Below, in pieces: positions 10,051 through 21,888 of a stretch of DNA of 64,000 nucleotides. The notes under the pieces were generated by a model that saw only the letters and a program-made list of their open reading frames with translations, did no database searches and was not told where the DNA came from. Within the stretch, counting starts at the first letter, position 1. Each line of letters begins with the position of its first letter. Origin of the DNA: JAZGGS01 sp963764825. Lineage in GTDB: Bacteria > Bacteroidota > Ignavibacteria > Ignavibacteriales > Ignavibacteriaceae. The position numbers and the translations under genes were made by a program. The stretch spans positions 16,559 through 80,558 of the forward strand of contig CAVXUA010000017.1 in assembly GCA_963764825.1 (NCBI GenBank), in the 5' to 3' direction.

Positions 10051-12880
10051 ATGTTTACAGAAACTGACACACAAGAATATATTAGTGAATCCCAAGAGGC
10101 CTTCGGATGGCTCGCAGATTACCTTCAAATAAATGTTTTCAAAATAAAATTAGATGGGACAATTCTCTATGTTAATGATTGTACAAGGAGAGTATTTGGG
10201 TATGATTCTAATGAAGACATCAGTTTTTTTAATATAGCAAATTTTTATAAGTCTCAAAAAGAGAGAAAACAGTTTATCCTTGAACTTCAAAAATCCTCCG
10301 CAGTAAAATCATTTGAGACAGAACTTGTTACCAAATCTGGTAATGTGAAAAATATGGTAATTAGCGCTGTGCTTAATGGCGATGTAATTTCAGGAATGGC
10401 TATTGATGATAACGGAATCCAAAAAAGCGAAGGAAACTATAGAAAATTCTCAATCAATTTTACGCACAACATTAGAATCTACAACTGATGGAATTCTTGT
10501 AGTCAATAGGAATGGTAAAGTAGAAGATTTTAACCAGAGATTTGTAAAGATGTGGAATATTCCACCTGAACTAACCGAAACTAAAAATGATGAAGCTTTA
10601 ATAAATTTTGTTCTCAATCAATTAAGAGACCCGGATAGTTTTGTATCAAAAGTAAAGGACCTTTATGCTCATCCAGGAGAAACAAGTTTTGATGAGCTCG
10701 AATTTCTTGACGGAAGAGTGATTGAACGGTATTCCAAACCTCAGAAAAAAGATGATGCAATAGTTGGAAGAATTTGGCTTTTTAGAGATGTTACGGAGCA
10801 AGACGAAGCAAGAAAAAAATTGAATGAAAATATATTAATGTATAAAACTCTATTTGATACTGCCAATGATGCAATTTTCCTGATGAATAAAGATTGCTTC
10901 GTCGATTGTAATTCCAAGACGCTTGATATGTTTGGATGTTCACGCGACGAAATTTTAGGTGAAACTCCTTTCAGATTTTCTCCTTTAATACAGCCGGATG
11001 GACGAAATTCTAAAGAGAAAGCTATGGAATTAATAAATAAGGCTTTATCCGATAAACCAATGTTCTTTGAATGGAAACATTGTAAGCTTGATGGAACACT
11101 GTTTGATGCTGAAGTGGGTCTGAATAAGGTAAGGCTAAATAATGAAGATATGATTCAGGCAATTGTGAGAGACATAACAGACAGGAAAAGATCGGAGCTA
11201 TTGCAGCGTGCGGTTTATAAAATTTCTCAAGCTACAAACACCGCACGGGATTTAAACCATCTTTACTCCGAAATTCATAAAACTATTAGTGGATTTATAA
11301 ATGCAAATAACTTTTATATTGCTTTATTCGATTCCGAAAAGGATATACTCAGTTTTCCATACTTTGTTGATGAACATGATGAAAAACCATCGCCTGTTAA
11401 ACTAGGAAGAGGATTAACAGAATATGTAATTCGTAAAGGTGAACCTTTACTGGCAGATCCTGATACATTTAATAAACTTGTTTATTCAGGAGAAGTTGAG
11501 CGATTGTTAACAGATTCAATCGACTGGTTGGGTGTTCCGCTAAAAACAACAGAAAAAACAATTGGCGCTCTTGTTGTACAAACTTATACTGAACAGTATA
11601 GATATAGTGAGCAGGATAAAGAGTTTTTGTCTTTTGTTTCAGATCAGACTGCAATGGCAATTGAACGTACAAGGGCAGAAGGACAATTAATTAAAGCTAA
11701 AAATAAAGCCGAAGAGATGAACCGTCTCAAATCAAGTTTTCTAGCAAACATGAGCCACGAATTAAGAACTCCAATGGTGGGCATATTAGGTTATACAGAA
11801 ATTCTTAAAAAAGAAATAGCAAATCCTGAGCTAAAAGAAATGTCGGACGAAGTTTATAATAGTGCAAACAGATTATTAGACACGCTTAACCTCATTCTTG
11901 ACTTATCCAAGATTGAAGCAAACAAATCTGAGATCAATTCAACTGAGACAAACGTTGGAGATATAACGTTAAGCCAGGTTAAAAGTTTTGAAGAATTGGC
12001 ACGAAAGAAAAATTTGTTTTTGAAAACAATAATGGTTGATGAGCATATTTATTCATTACTTGATGAAAGAATTTTTCGCCAGGTAATTAGTAATCTTTTA
12101 AGTAACGCAATAAAATTCACAGATAAAGGAAGTATAACTGTAATAGTTGATAAAAAACGATCCGGTAGCAGGCAAAGAGCTGTGGTAACTGTTATGGATT
12201 CAGGAATAGGTGTTCCGCAAGAAAGCCAGGAAATAATCTTTGAAGAATTCAGGCAGGTAAGTGAAGGACTTGACCGCGTTTTTGAAGGGAGTGGCTTGGG
12301 ACTGAGTATTACCAAGAGATTTGTTGAACTGATGGATGGAGATATTTCAGTTGAAAGTGAAGTTGAAAAAGGATCAGTTTTCACAGTTAGTTTTCCATTG
12401 TGTAGAGAGGAAGAAATGAATCGAGATACTAAAACTACAGTAGAAGAAGAAAAGATTTTACAAACTAACTTGGACAAGAATATGAAAGATCAACTACCCG
12501 TTGTTTTGTTGGTTGAAGATGACTCTTCTAATGCATCCGTTATTGAATATTTTCTAGCGGATGTTTGTGATCTGGATACTGCAAATACTGGTGAACAAGC
12601 TTTAGAAATGACATCAAAAAAGCAATATTCTGCCATACTTATGGATATTGATCTTGGTAGAGGAATAAGTGGTATTGAAGCAACGAAGAGAATAAGAAAG
12701 TTGGTGGGTTACAAAAATCTTCCAATAGTAGCTGTTACCGCATTAGCAATGAAAGGACAAAAAGAATTATTTTTGTCGGAAGGCTGCTCTCATTATATTT
12801 CCAAACCGTTCGAATCAAAAACCTTTGTAAGTTTAATTAAAGAAATTATATACAACGGTAAACCTAAGATTGATGAATAA
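10051..12880 (+). CDS. Hybrid sensor histidine kinase (PAS-PAS-PAS-GAF-HisKA-HATPase-REC; one frameshift)
   Basis: The repaired protein has about 940 residues and no membrane segment, so it senses in the cytoplasm. In order: a first PAS-like domain (FGWLADYLQINVFKIKLDGT), a second (TTLESTTDGILVVNRNG), a third (LFDTANDAIFLMNKD), a GAF domain (around NNFYIALFDSEKD), the phospho-acceptor box FLANMSHELRTPMVGILG, ATPase motifs LSNAIKFT, DSGIGVP and GSGLGLSI, and a receiver domain with VEDDSSN, the phospho-Asp in AILMDIDLG and the KPFE lysine. The frame changes near 10410. No response regulator gene is adjacent, so the output partner is unknown. The start is fixed by a strong ribosome site. Confidence 0.9.
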
Positions 12881-12901
12881 TTAAATACTAAGATTATTCT
12901 A

Positions 12902-14268
12902 TCACTTTACATATACTGTTTTAATATTTACAAACTCTCTTATTCCCAGGTAAGAAAGTTCTCTACCATAACCCGATTCCTTCACGCCACCAAAAGGCAG
13001 ACGTGGATCTGATTTTACAAAAGCATTTACAAAACAGCTTCCCGCAATAATTTTTTCTCTAACTATCTTCTCTCCCCTTTTTTCATCTTTTGTAAAAACC
13101 GCAGCTCCTAATCCAAATACGGAATCGTTTGCAACTTTAATTGCTTCTTCTTCATCATTAACTTTAATTAGTGCTGCAACGGGACCAAACAGTTCATCGT
13201 CATAAGCAGGCATTCCTTTAGAAACGTTAGATAAAATAGTTGGAGGATAGTACGCTCCCCCCACTTCGGGTATTACGCCACCCAATAGTAGCTTAGCTCC
13301 TTTTTCGATGCTTTGTAATACCTGCTGATGGAGCTCATCTCTTAACGCTTTGCTTGCTTGCGGTCCAACATCATTAGTCTCATCAAAAGGATCACCCATC
13401 TTTTTGACTTTGCATACTCTTAATAAACAGCTTTTCAAATTCATCGTAGATCTTTTCCACTATTATAAATCTTTTAGCGGCAATACAGCTTTGTCCGCCG
13501 TTAATTAACCTGGCAGTTGTGCAGTTATCGGCAGTAAGCCGAAGATCAGCATCTTTTAGGATTATATAAGGATCGCTTCCCCCAAGCTCTAAAACAGTTT
13601 TCTTTAATACGGATCCGGCAATTGCTGCAACAGCTTTGCCTGCAGGTACACTTCCGGTTAAGGTTACTGCTTTTATAATTTTATTCTTAATTACTTCATC
13701 CATTTGTGAGGAAGGTAGAAGAATTGTTCTAAAAAGATTCTTAGGAAAGCCTGCTTTTCTAAAAATTTCTTCTATAGCAAGCGCACACCCCGAAACATTT
13801 GAGGAATGTTTAAGTATTCCTGCATTTCCAGCCATCAATCCTGGCACTGCAAAACGGAACACCTGCCAGAATGGGAAGTTCCATGGCATAACAGCAAGCA
13901 CTACGCCCAATGGTTGATATGATACAAAACTTTTCGTAGCATCCGTTTCAATCAATTCATCGCTTAAAAACTTTTCCGCATTTTCAGCATAGTACTCGCA
14001 AACCCATGTACATTTTTCAATTTCTGCTCTCGATTGAGCGATCGGTTTCCCCATTTCTTCCGTCATTAGTTTCGATAGTTCCTCACTTTGCTCTCTGAGA
14101 ACATTTGCAGACATTCAACATTAACTTTGCACGTTCAATAAAGGAGGTTTCCTTCCACTCGTTAAAAGTATCTTTAACCAAGTAAAGTATTTTATCAACT
14201 TCATCAATTGTCATTTCCAAATAGGAATGGATCAGTTTTCCGGTAGCGGGATTTACAGATTTTAACAT
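12902..14268 (-). CDS. NAD(P)-dependent aldehyde dehydrogenase, succinate-semialdehyde dehydrogenase-like (two frameshifts)
   Basis: The three frames join as one ALDH of about 455 residues: SVNPATGKLIHSY at the start, cofactor-binding VMPWNFPFWQVFRF and TGSVPAGKAV, the general-base glutamate in VLELGGSDPYI, the catalytic cysteine in GGQSCIAAKR, and LPFGGVKESGYGRELS near the end. The short N-terminus and the Cys context resemble succinate-semialdehyde dehydrogenases (GabD/YneI type), which oxidise succinate semialdehyde to succinate. Substrate remains inferred. Shifts are near 14100 and 13410. An AAAGGA ribosome site precedes the start. Confidence 0.88.
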
Positions 14269-14306
14269 TCAAAATCCTTTAAATGTTAATTTAAAATGAA
14301 ACATCT

Positions 14307-15549
14307 TTAAGCATTCCTTTTAATTACTAGAAGAGTTTTATCATCAGAGTATTGACCATTCTTGGAAAAGTTTATTACATCCTCTAAAATTTTAACCGCA
14401 ATTTCTTTCGGAGTATGATTTTTCAATTCTTTAAACTTTGCTATCAGCCTATCATCTCCATATTGATTAAAAGAAACATCCGCTGATTCGGTAACTCCAT
14501 CCGAGAAGAGAAGAAGAACATCTCCTTTACTAAAATTAACGCTCTCAAGATAATAACCAGCATTAGGTGCAGGTCCAAGCACAGGTCCTGTTGGATGCAG
14601 AAGTTCAATTTCGTCAGTTTTACTGTTTAGAAAAATTGGTGGATTATGGCCGGCATTTGCGAATAGGAACAATCCTTCCTTGTGATTAGTAAGCTCACCG
14701 TAAAAAAGAGAAGCAAATTTATCATCATCAAATATTATATTAACAAGCTGGTTCATTCTTCTCATAAGTGCAACAATTTTTATTTCAAAACTGCTTGCCA
14801 TCCTTAATGCACCGGAAATATACATCGCTTCTGCAGAGGCAGCCTACACCTTTACTTGCAGCATCTCCCACAGCAATTCCCAGCCGTTCGCTTTCCTCAC
14901 CAAATTCCAGGTAATCAAAAAAATCGCCGCCAACAATTTCTGCGGGATGAGTTATTCCGTAAAGTTCATAATCCATGAAAACTTAGTTCGTGTTCCGGGA
15001 GAATACTTTTTTGAAGCTCCCTGGCTTTATCAATATCGGCCCTTAAGATGAGTGTAGCGCTTTCGGCAGATGCTCCTCTGTTTTAATTTTGATGTTAAAG
15101 CTGTTGCAATTATATTTAAGTTAATCTCTAAAGTCTTCATCAATTTTATCACTGTTAAGGGCGAGAAGATATTCGTAATAAATACTTATCATTAATTTTA
15201 TTTTTACCTCCAACACCGGAAGCTGAATATTTGAATATCCCTTTTTCCCTAAGGGATTCATTGGTCTCATCTCCTAAAATCGTTCTTTCTTTAGCTATAA
15301 GTATCGAATACAGGGTATTCAGTAATTTTTAATCTGAAATCCTTCTTTAATTTTTTCAAGATTTCCGGTTTGGTATAAAATTGTATATGCTTTTTTACTT
15401 TCATCAAGTTTCCAAATCCTGCCGCCTGTAACATCAATATCTTCGCTCTTTACTATTCCGTGGATAGTATTAATCAGCATCTCTTTTTCAGAAGCGAATT
15501 TTCCCGAAGCTATAGTTTCAACAAGCTTGTGTAATTTTCTTTGTTCCAT
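14307..15549 (-). CDS. GAF-PP2C (RsbU/SpoIIE-type) serine phosphatase, multiply frameshifted
   Basis: The N-terminal part (HKLVETIASGKFASEKEML, then VTGGRIWKLDESKKAYTILY) is GAF-like. A helical linker leads into ARELQKSILPEHELSFHGYE and the phosphatase domain with PAEIVGGDFFDYLE, VGDAASKGVG, NAGHNPPIF, LFSDGVTES and DDKTLLVIKRNA, carrying the metal-binding aspartates. Such phosphatases dephosphorylate STAS-domain antagonists in partner switching. At least five indels between 14800 and 15320 split it. Related phosphatases lie at 50656-57796, with a STAS protein and kinase there, so this one may feed the same circuit; that is inference. Confidence 0.75.
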
Positions 15550-15566
15550 AAATTAGTCTTTGTTTC

Positions 15567-16850
15567 CTATTCTGTATAAAAATCTATCATCTGCTGAATG
15601 GCTTTTTTACAAACAGGGCAAAAATTATCAACAACAATTGATTTCATTGTACAATCCTGTTTAGGTCTGTAAACACCTTTCTCAACATAACCACCACCTT
15701 CAAAAGCTCCTACCACATTTAATATTCGCTGTTAGAAGGAGTTGGAATTGGTGTTCCATCTTCAACCATATCTTTCCACTTGGAATCAAAATCTATAAGC
15801 GTTGTTAAGTTAGGATCAAGTGGTTCCACATCCAATGAGTAAAAATCTTCGTATGCAACATCGGAAGTAAAGTATTCATCTGCAAGTGAAGCAAATCCAT
15901 GTCCGAATTCATGAACAAAGACAAATTCCTCAGCAGGATTATCGTTAACACAAACGGAATAAAGATTATAAATTGAACCGCCGCCGTATTTATCCGAATT
16001 TACAAGAATATAAATCTGGTCATACGGAACATTTGCTGCAACATTTCTTAAAGTTTTGTTATCGGTAGTCATCAAATATCTTTCAAGATCGAAAGTATAA
16101 AAGGTTGTGTTAACTAGCGTTTTTTTCCACATATCTTCCGCAGGAATATCTGTTCCCGATTCTTCCGAAGGTGCATTGATGCCACGAATATTAAATTTAT
16201 TTTTGTTTTCTTTAAAAGGAGAACTGTTAAAAAGGTATCCTGCAAATTCATCACAATCATTCCTGAAAGTTTCCATCTCATCCTGTTGTGTAACCATCGG
16301 GAATGATAACAATATCAACTTTAACTGATGGATCGCCGGAAATTATAACATCAAAACTTTTATATTCATCAACGCGTTCTGTCTTTTATAAAATAATTTT
16401 TCGGATCAATTTTGTATTCAAATTTCTTTATTAGTTCATTTTTTTTATTCCTGCTGAAAAATTCAACCCGTACAGGATTTTTAGGATAGGGAAAAACAAC
16501 AGTTTCGCTAAAACTTTTTACTGTATGTTTAGCTTCTTCAGTAGTTTGCCATTCATTAAACAGAGTCGAATATCCTCTTGAGTAGATCAGCTCATTGCTT
16601 CTTCATCATAAACCATGAATTTATATTTCCCATATTCAAACTTATCAACAAGATTAATTTTTGATCCTCCCCAATAAGGTTCCTCAATCAGTTCATCAAA
16701 AGAATAAAATTCATTTTCCTTATCGCCTGTATGGAAATAATCAAGGCGGAGAGTTTTATTTTGGAAATATTCATCAAAACTAATCTGCGAATAACTAACA
16801 GAAACAAAAAGATTAATAGAAATACTTTTTTAATAATTTTATCCCAAAAT
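15567..16850 (-). CDS. IgA-peptidase M64-like secreted metalloprotease (several frameshifts)
   Basis: The key motif EFVFVHEFGHGFASLADEY is the HExxH-type zinc site of the M64 family, with the downstream glutamate in ADEY. Upstream lies an N-terminal domain (FDEYFQNKTLRLDYFHTGD ... NYFIK) and IISGDPSVKVDIVIIPDGY, which is the usual M64 entry motif. After the apparent stop at 15719 another frame continues to CTMKSIVVDNFCPVCKKAI and ends at 15567, giving conserved cysteines at the end. A hydrophobic stretch near 16825 (VFLLIFLFLLV) suggests a signal peptide, but an exact start could not be fixed. It is probably exported and cleaves proteins. Confidence 0.75.
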
Positions 16851-16940
16851 CGATTGTGATAAAAAATATTTGAAATTGATACTCAAAGATAAGTTTTTCG
16901 AGAATTCCAGAAATAAAATAAAATGTGAATCGGAGGGAAG

Positions 16941-17524
16941 TTATGTGTTAATTTTTCTCGAACCCGGTTTTATTATTTCCAATCCTTTCTGGCAGAGCGG
17001 ACACTCTTCTGGCAGGTACGAAACAACTTCCATCTTAAGTGTGCTAATTTGAGGAAACCCAAAATCAACTTTGCCATTGCTTCTGTCTACAATAAATCCA
17101 ACTCCGGCAACTTTTGCATTATTGTTTTTTACAATATCAATTACTTCAAAAACCGATCCGCCTGTTGTTACAACATCTTCACAGACTAAAACTTTCTCAC
17201 CTTCGCTTAAAGAAAATCCACGGCGTATAGTTAAGTTTTTATTTTCCCTTTCGGCAAAGATAAATCTTTTATTAAGCTGCCGTGCAACTTCCTGCCCAAC
17301 AACCAACCCGCCAATTGCTGGTGATATTACGGTATCGATCTCAAAATCCTTAAAATGATCTGCAATGATTGCACAAAGCTGTTCAATGTATTCCGGGTAT
17401 TGAAGAACTTTTGCACACTGAAAATATTTATTACTGTGCCTTCCTGATGTTAAAAGAAAATGACCTTCAAATAATGATTTTGTTTTTTTGAAGATTTCCA
17501 GAATTTCAATTCGGTAAAACTCAT
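16941..17524 (-). CDS. pyrE: Orotate phosphoribosyltransferase (one frameshift near the start)
   Basis: The PRPP-binding motif is VLVCEDVVTTGGSV; upstream FLLTSGRHSNKYFQCAKVL and TVISPAIGGLVVGQEVARQL are typical of PyrE, which joins orotate to PRPP to make OMP in pyrimidine synthesis. The C-terminal CPLCQKGLEIIKPGSRK resembles the CxxC ending found in many Bacteroidota PyrE-like proteins. The coding frame runs open up to the preceding gene without a start codon. The ATG at 17524 fits if one base was lost near 17500. It follows the pterin dehydratase gene with almost no spacing. Confidence 0.85.
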
Positions 17525-17802
17525 AATAAACTCATTAATTTTTTTTGCAAGTTGAAAATCATTTTCAGTTACTCCACCTTTATCGTGAGTGGAAACTGTT
17601 ATTTTTACTTTATTCCAGGAATGCAGAAAAATATCGGGATGATGGTTCATTTCTTCGGCAAATCACCAATTTTGTTAACAAAGTTAAGAGCTTCAGGAAA
17701 ATCCTTGAATTGAAATTCTTTGCCAATTTGGTTTTCCAGGTATTCCCAGCCGGAAATTTCTTTAATCCTGTTATTAATTTCTTCTGATGTTAAAAGTGAC
17801 AT
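17521..17802 (-). CDS. 4a-hydroxytetrahydrobiopterin dehydratase (PCD/DCoH; frameshifted)
   Basis: Two frames join as a protein of about 93 residues: MSLLTSEEINNRIKEISGWE and FPEALNFVNKIGD, then AEEMNHHPDIFLHSWNKV and STHDKGGVTENDFQLAKKI. The HHPD...W..V...TH...GVT..D pattern is the pterin-4a-carbinolamine dehydratase signature, recycling oxidised pterin cofactors. The shift is near 17650. The end is unclear: the apparent frame reads into pyrE, but an A8 run near 17545 could hide an indel, in which case the gene would end at an ATGA overlap with pyrE at about 17521. Confidence 0.78.
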
Positions 17803-17920
17803 ATCTAATAAAATATTTTGTTGTATTGATTACAAAATTTAAACAATTATGTGGTGCTTGCCTATTCATAATGATATAAATATTGGGTTCCACTAAGAAA
17901 AAATATGTGAAGAGGAAACA

Positions 17921-17956
17921 AAAAAAAGCGTATCCCTAAAACAGGATACGCTTCTT
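17921..17956 (-). terminator. Rho-independent terminator after clpC
   Basis: A perfect 8-bp stem GCGTATCC/GGATACGC with an 8-base loop lies at 17928-17951. On the minus strand it is followed by a run of seven T, so it ends clpC transcription. Confidence 0.9.
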
Positions 17957-17979
17957 AAATAAAAATTTTCGATTAAAAT

Positions 17980-20484
17980 CTATGCTTCTGAAGTATCCGA
18001 TTTTTCCGTCTCTTCATCCGAATCTTCAACTTCAAGTGCTTCATCATAAAAAACTAACTCTTCAGCATTTTCTACATGTTTTGCCATTATGCGGGTTCCT
18101 TCTTTAAATGAACCTCTTAAAATTTCTTCGGCTAAAGGATCTTCAACATATTTCTGGATTGCACGACGCAATGGTCTTGCACCAAATTTTTCATCAAATC
18201 CTTTAGTAACTAAAAACTCTCTTGCAGTCTGATCAAGCAATAAGATCCATTTTATTTTCTTCAAGATTTTTATAAAGATCTCTGCTCTCTATCTCGATGA
18301 TCTTCATAATATCATCCCTGTCAAGATTGCGGAAGACAATCGTATCATCAATCCTGTTTAAGAATTCAGGATTAAAGAGTTTTTTCATGGCTTCTTCCAC
18401 CGTGGTCTTCATATTATTATACTTGTCCTTATCTAAGGCATCACTAAATCCAAAAGAACCAATGTCTTTAATATCTTTTGTTCCAATGTTCGAAGTCATG
18501 ATAATAATAGTATTTTTGAAATCAACTTTTCGTCCTAAGCTATCTGTAAGCACGCCGTCATCCAGCACCTGCAAAAGAATACTGAAAATATCGGGATGAG
18601 CTTTTTCAATTTCATCAAAAAGAACTACTGAATATGGTTTCCTTCTAACTTTCTCAGTAAGCTGTCCTCCTTCTTCATAACCAACATATCCTGGAGGTGC
18701 ACCAACTAATCTTGAGAGAGAGAATTTTTCCATGTATTCACTCATATCAATTCTAATCAGCGAATCTTCGGAATCGAAGAGATACCTTGCAAGCGCTTTA
18801 CAGAGTTCTGTTTTACCAACACCTGTAGGACCGAGGAATACAAAACTTCCAATTGGACGGTTAGGACTTTTTAATCCTGCCCTGGTTCTTCTAATCGCTT
18901 TGGTAAGCTTAGTAATTGCTTCATCCTGTCCAACAATATATTCCCGGAGTGAGTCTTCCATCTTAAGAAGTTTATCAGATTCGGTTTGTGCAATTCTGTT
19001 AACAGGGATGCCTGTCATCATTGCTACAACAGTTGCAATGTCATCTTCCGTAACATCGTGTATAATATCTTTTGTTCTCGCATCCCATTCTCTTTTGCAA
19101 TTTCAAGATCGGATTGGAGATTGCGTTCTTTATCGCGAAGCCGTGCAGCTTCTTCATAATCCTGCCGTTTAACAACCGCAGCTTTTTCTCTTCTTACCTG
19201 GTCAATTTCATCTTCCAGTTCCAGCACATCCTGTGGAACTTCAAAATTACCCATATGAACGCGTGAGCCGGCTTCATCAATAACATCAATTGCTTTATCG
19301 GGTAAGTGTCTATCAGTTATATACCTATTGCTTAATTTTACAGCAGAATCAACAGCATCTTTAGAATATTTTACGTGATGATGTTCTTCGTATTTGAATT
19401 TTATATTTTCCAGTATCTGTATTGTTTCATCGTAGGTTGGTGGATCAACCATTATTTTTTGAAATCTTCTATCAAGAGCGCCGTCGGTTTCAACAAATTT
19501 CCTGTATTCATCTAAAGTTGTTGCACCAATACACTGAATATCGCCACGAGCTAATGCGGGCTTAAACATATTCGATGCATCAAGTGAACCGGATGCGCCA
19601 CCTGCACCAACTATTGTATGCAATTCATCAATAAAAAGAATAATATCTTTTGCTTTTTCAAGCTCATTCATTAGGGCTTTCATTCTTTCTTCAAACTGTC
19701 CCCTGTATTTTGTTCCCGCAACCAGTCCTGCAAGATCTAAAGTAACCACACGCTTATCGTGTAGAGTCCTTGGTACTTTTTTCTGTATGATTCTTAATGC
19801 TAATCCTTCGGCAATAGCAGTTTTACCAACTCCTGGTTCGCCGATAAGAACCGGATTATTCTTTTTTCTTCTGCTTAATATTTGTGCTACTCTTTCAATT
19901 TCTTTTTCCCTGCCAACAACTGGATCAAGTTTATCATCCAATCCAAGCTTGGTTAAATCTCTTCCAAAGTTATCCAGAACCGGGGTTTTTGTTTTTTCAA
20001 TTTTTTTATCAGAAGCCACTGTTTTTGCAGATGGATCTTTAGAACTTCGGTTGCTAAGCATTGCGTTCAATTCTGATCGAGCTGTATCGTAAGTAATATT
20101 AAATTGATGCAAAATCTGCGTTGCAATATTATCTTCATCTCTTAATAAAGAAAGGAGCAAATGCTCTGTGCCGATAACGTCTGCCTTATAAATTTTCGAT
20201 TCAATCTGTGTAATCTTAAGAACTTTTTCTGCCTGCTTTGTAAGCGGGATGTTACCAATTGTTAAAGTACCCCCTGAAGTTCTAACTGTATCTTCAATAG
20301 CTTTTTTCAGTTTCATAAGATCGCAATCGAGATTCCTTAGAAGCCGTACGCCAACGCCTTGCCCTTCACGAATAATTCCTAATAAAAGGTGCTCAGTTCC
20401 AATATAATCATGCCCAAGTCTTAACGCCTCTTCCCTGCTTAACCTGATTACATCTTGAAGCCTGTCTGAAAAATTACCATCCAT
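17980..20484 (-). CDS. clpC: ATP-dependent Clp protease ATP-binding subunit ClpC (two frameshifts)
   Basis: Repaired length is about 835 residues. Order: N-terminal repeat domain (FSDRLQDVIRLSREEALRLG, GTEHLLLGIIREGQG), first AAA+ module with Walker A GEPGVGKTAIAEG and Walker B IILFIDELHTIVGAGG, a UVR/middle region (VKRQDYEEAARLRDKERNLQ) that marks ClpC rather than ClpA, and a second module with GPTGVGKTELCKALARYLF and IEKAHPDIF, then LRRAIQKYVEDPLAEEIL. ClpC unfolds proteins and feeds them to ClpP. The frame changes near 19040 and 18250. It is monocistronic, with its own terminator. Confidence 0.95.
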
Positions 20485-20898
20485 ATTTTAGCCTTAACTC
20501 ATTATTTTATTATCAGATAGATAAAGTCATTTAATGTTTTACTATTAAAAAGACATTTCTAATTGGATAAACCAAGATAAAGTTTATTTAGTCTAAAAAA
20601 AACTGACCCTCATACACCTGGTTTATCAATTAATTAATCGATTACTTGCTAAAATAAACAAAAAAAATGCCAAGAGAAGGTCATAATCCTACCCATTCCC
20701 ATTGCTTCTTTTGCACAAAACAAACCTTTTTGCCAATAGCCCTAGCATTATTGGTGCACCAGTATTGCATCATAGGACAATATTACCGGAATCGCAAATC
20801 AAACGGAAGCTATGCAACAAATTACCCGCTAATACTTTCTGCTAAAAAAAGTATATTACTTGTCAAATTTAATTTAATTAAAATTCACGGAGAAAATT
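20485..20898. other. Intergenic region between clpC and floA
   Basis: A 414-base spacer between divergent genes. An open frame starting at 20667 overlaps floA in another frame and has no family likeness, so I do not accept it. No RNA gene is recognised. Confidence 0.6.
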
Positions 20899-21888
20899 AT
20901 GGAAGCAATTACAGGACTATCTCTGTTCATTATTATTGCAGTAGTTCTATTCTTAATGTTATTTCTTTACTTCATCCCTGTCAGGCTGTACATAGCTGCA
21001 GTCTCATCAGGAGTGAAGATAAGAATATTTAAAGATCTTATCGGTATGCGTTTAAGAAGAGTTCCGCCAAGCATAATTGTAGAAGGAATGATTAGTGCTA
21101 CAAAAGCCGGATTAGAATTAAATATGGGAAAACTTGAAGCACACTTCTTAGCACGCGGAAATGTTAGACGCGTAGTTGATTCACTAATTTCTGCAGATAA
21201 AGCTAACATCGAACTTCCATTTGAACGTGCTGCGGCAATTGATCTTGCAGGAAGAGACGTTCTTGAAGCTGTTAAGATGTCTGTATTACCAAAAGTTATA
21301 GAAACGCCTGTTGTTTCAGCAGTTGCTAAAGATGGTATTCAGCTTAAAGCAATTGCAAGAGTAACCGTTAGAACAAACATCGAAAGATTGGTTGGAGGAG
21401 CGGGTGAAGCAACTGTGCTTGCAAGAGTTGGCGAAGGAATTGTATCAACTATCGGTTCAAGCCAAACTCATAAGCAGGTGCTCGAAAATCCAGATACAAT
21501 TTCTAAAAGTGTTTTAGCCAAGGGATTAGATGCTGGCACTGCATTTGAAATTTTATCAATCGATATTGCTGATGTTGATATCGGACAGAATATTGGGGCT
21601 ATACTGCAAACCGACCAGGCGGAAGCTGATCTTAAAGTTGCAAGAGCAAAAGCAGAAGAAAGACGTGCAGCAGCAGTTGCAACTGAACAGGAAAACGTTG
21701 CCGAAGTTGCAAAACAACGTGCTCGTGTTGTGGAAGCGGAAGCAGAAATTCCTCGTGCTATTTCGGAAGCTTTCAGATCAGGCAACTTTGGTATAATGGA
21801 TTATTACAATTTGCGGAACATACAGGCAGATACACAAATGCGTGATGCGATTGCAAAACCGGAAGATAAAAAGAAAGACAACGAGTAA
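20899..21888 (+). CDS. floA: Flotillin-like protein FloA
   Basis: 329 residues. A single N-terminal membrane hairpin (LFIIIAVVLFLMLFLYFIPV) is followed by the SPFH-type domain (RLRRVPPSIIVEGMISATKAG, IARVTVRTNIERLVGGAGE) and a long Ala/Glu-rich coiled coil (QAEADLKVARAKAEERRAAA) ending in EIPRAISEAFRSGNFGIMDYY, the FloA signature. FloA scaffolds functional membrane microdomains. The CGGAGAAAATT ribosome site fits the start. Its stop overlaps the next start by one base, so the two genes are translationally coupled. Confidence 0.95.
   Translation: MEAITGLSLFIIIAVVLFLMLFLYFIPVRLYIAAVSSGVKIRIFKDLIGMRLRRVPPSIIVEGMISATKAGLELNMGKLEAHFLARGNVRRVVDSLISADKANIELPFERAAAIDLAGRDVLEAVKMSVLPKVIETPVVSAVAKDGIQLKAIARVTVRTNIERLVGGAGEATVLARVGEGIVSTIGSSQTHKQVLENPDTISKSVLAKGLDAGTAFEILSIDIADVDIGQNIGAILQTDQAEADLKVARAKAEERRAAAVATEQENVAEVAKQRARVVEAEAEIPRAISEAFRSGNFGIMDYYNLRNIQADTQMRDAIAKPEDKKKDNE

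Noticed and set aside
12049..12477. 142-codon ORF opposite the hybrid kinase
   Set aside because: It is antisense to the conserved kinase ATPase domain, and its Ser/Leu-rich composition is typical of a shadow frame.
20667..21032. 121-codon ORF upstream of and overlapping floA
   Set aside because: It overlaps floA in another frame, lacks a ribosome site and has no family likeness.
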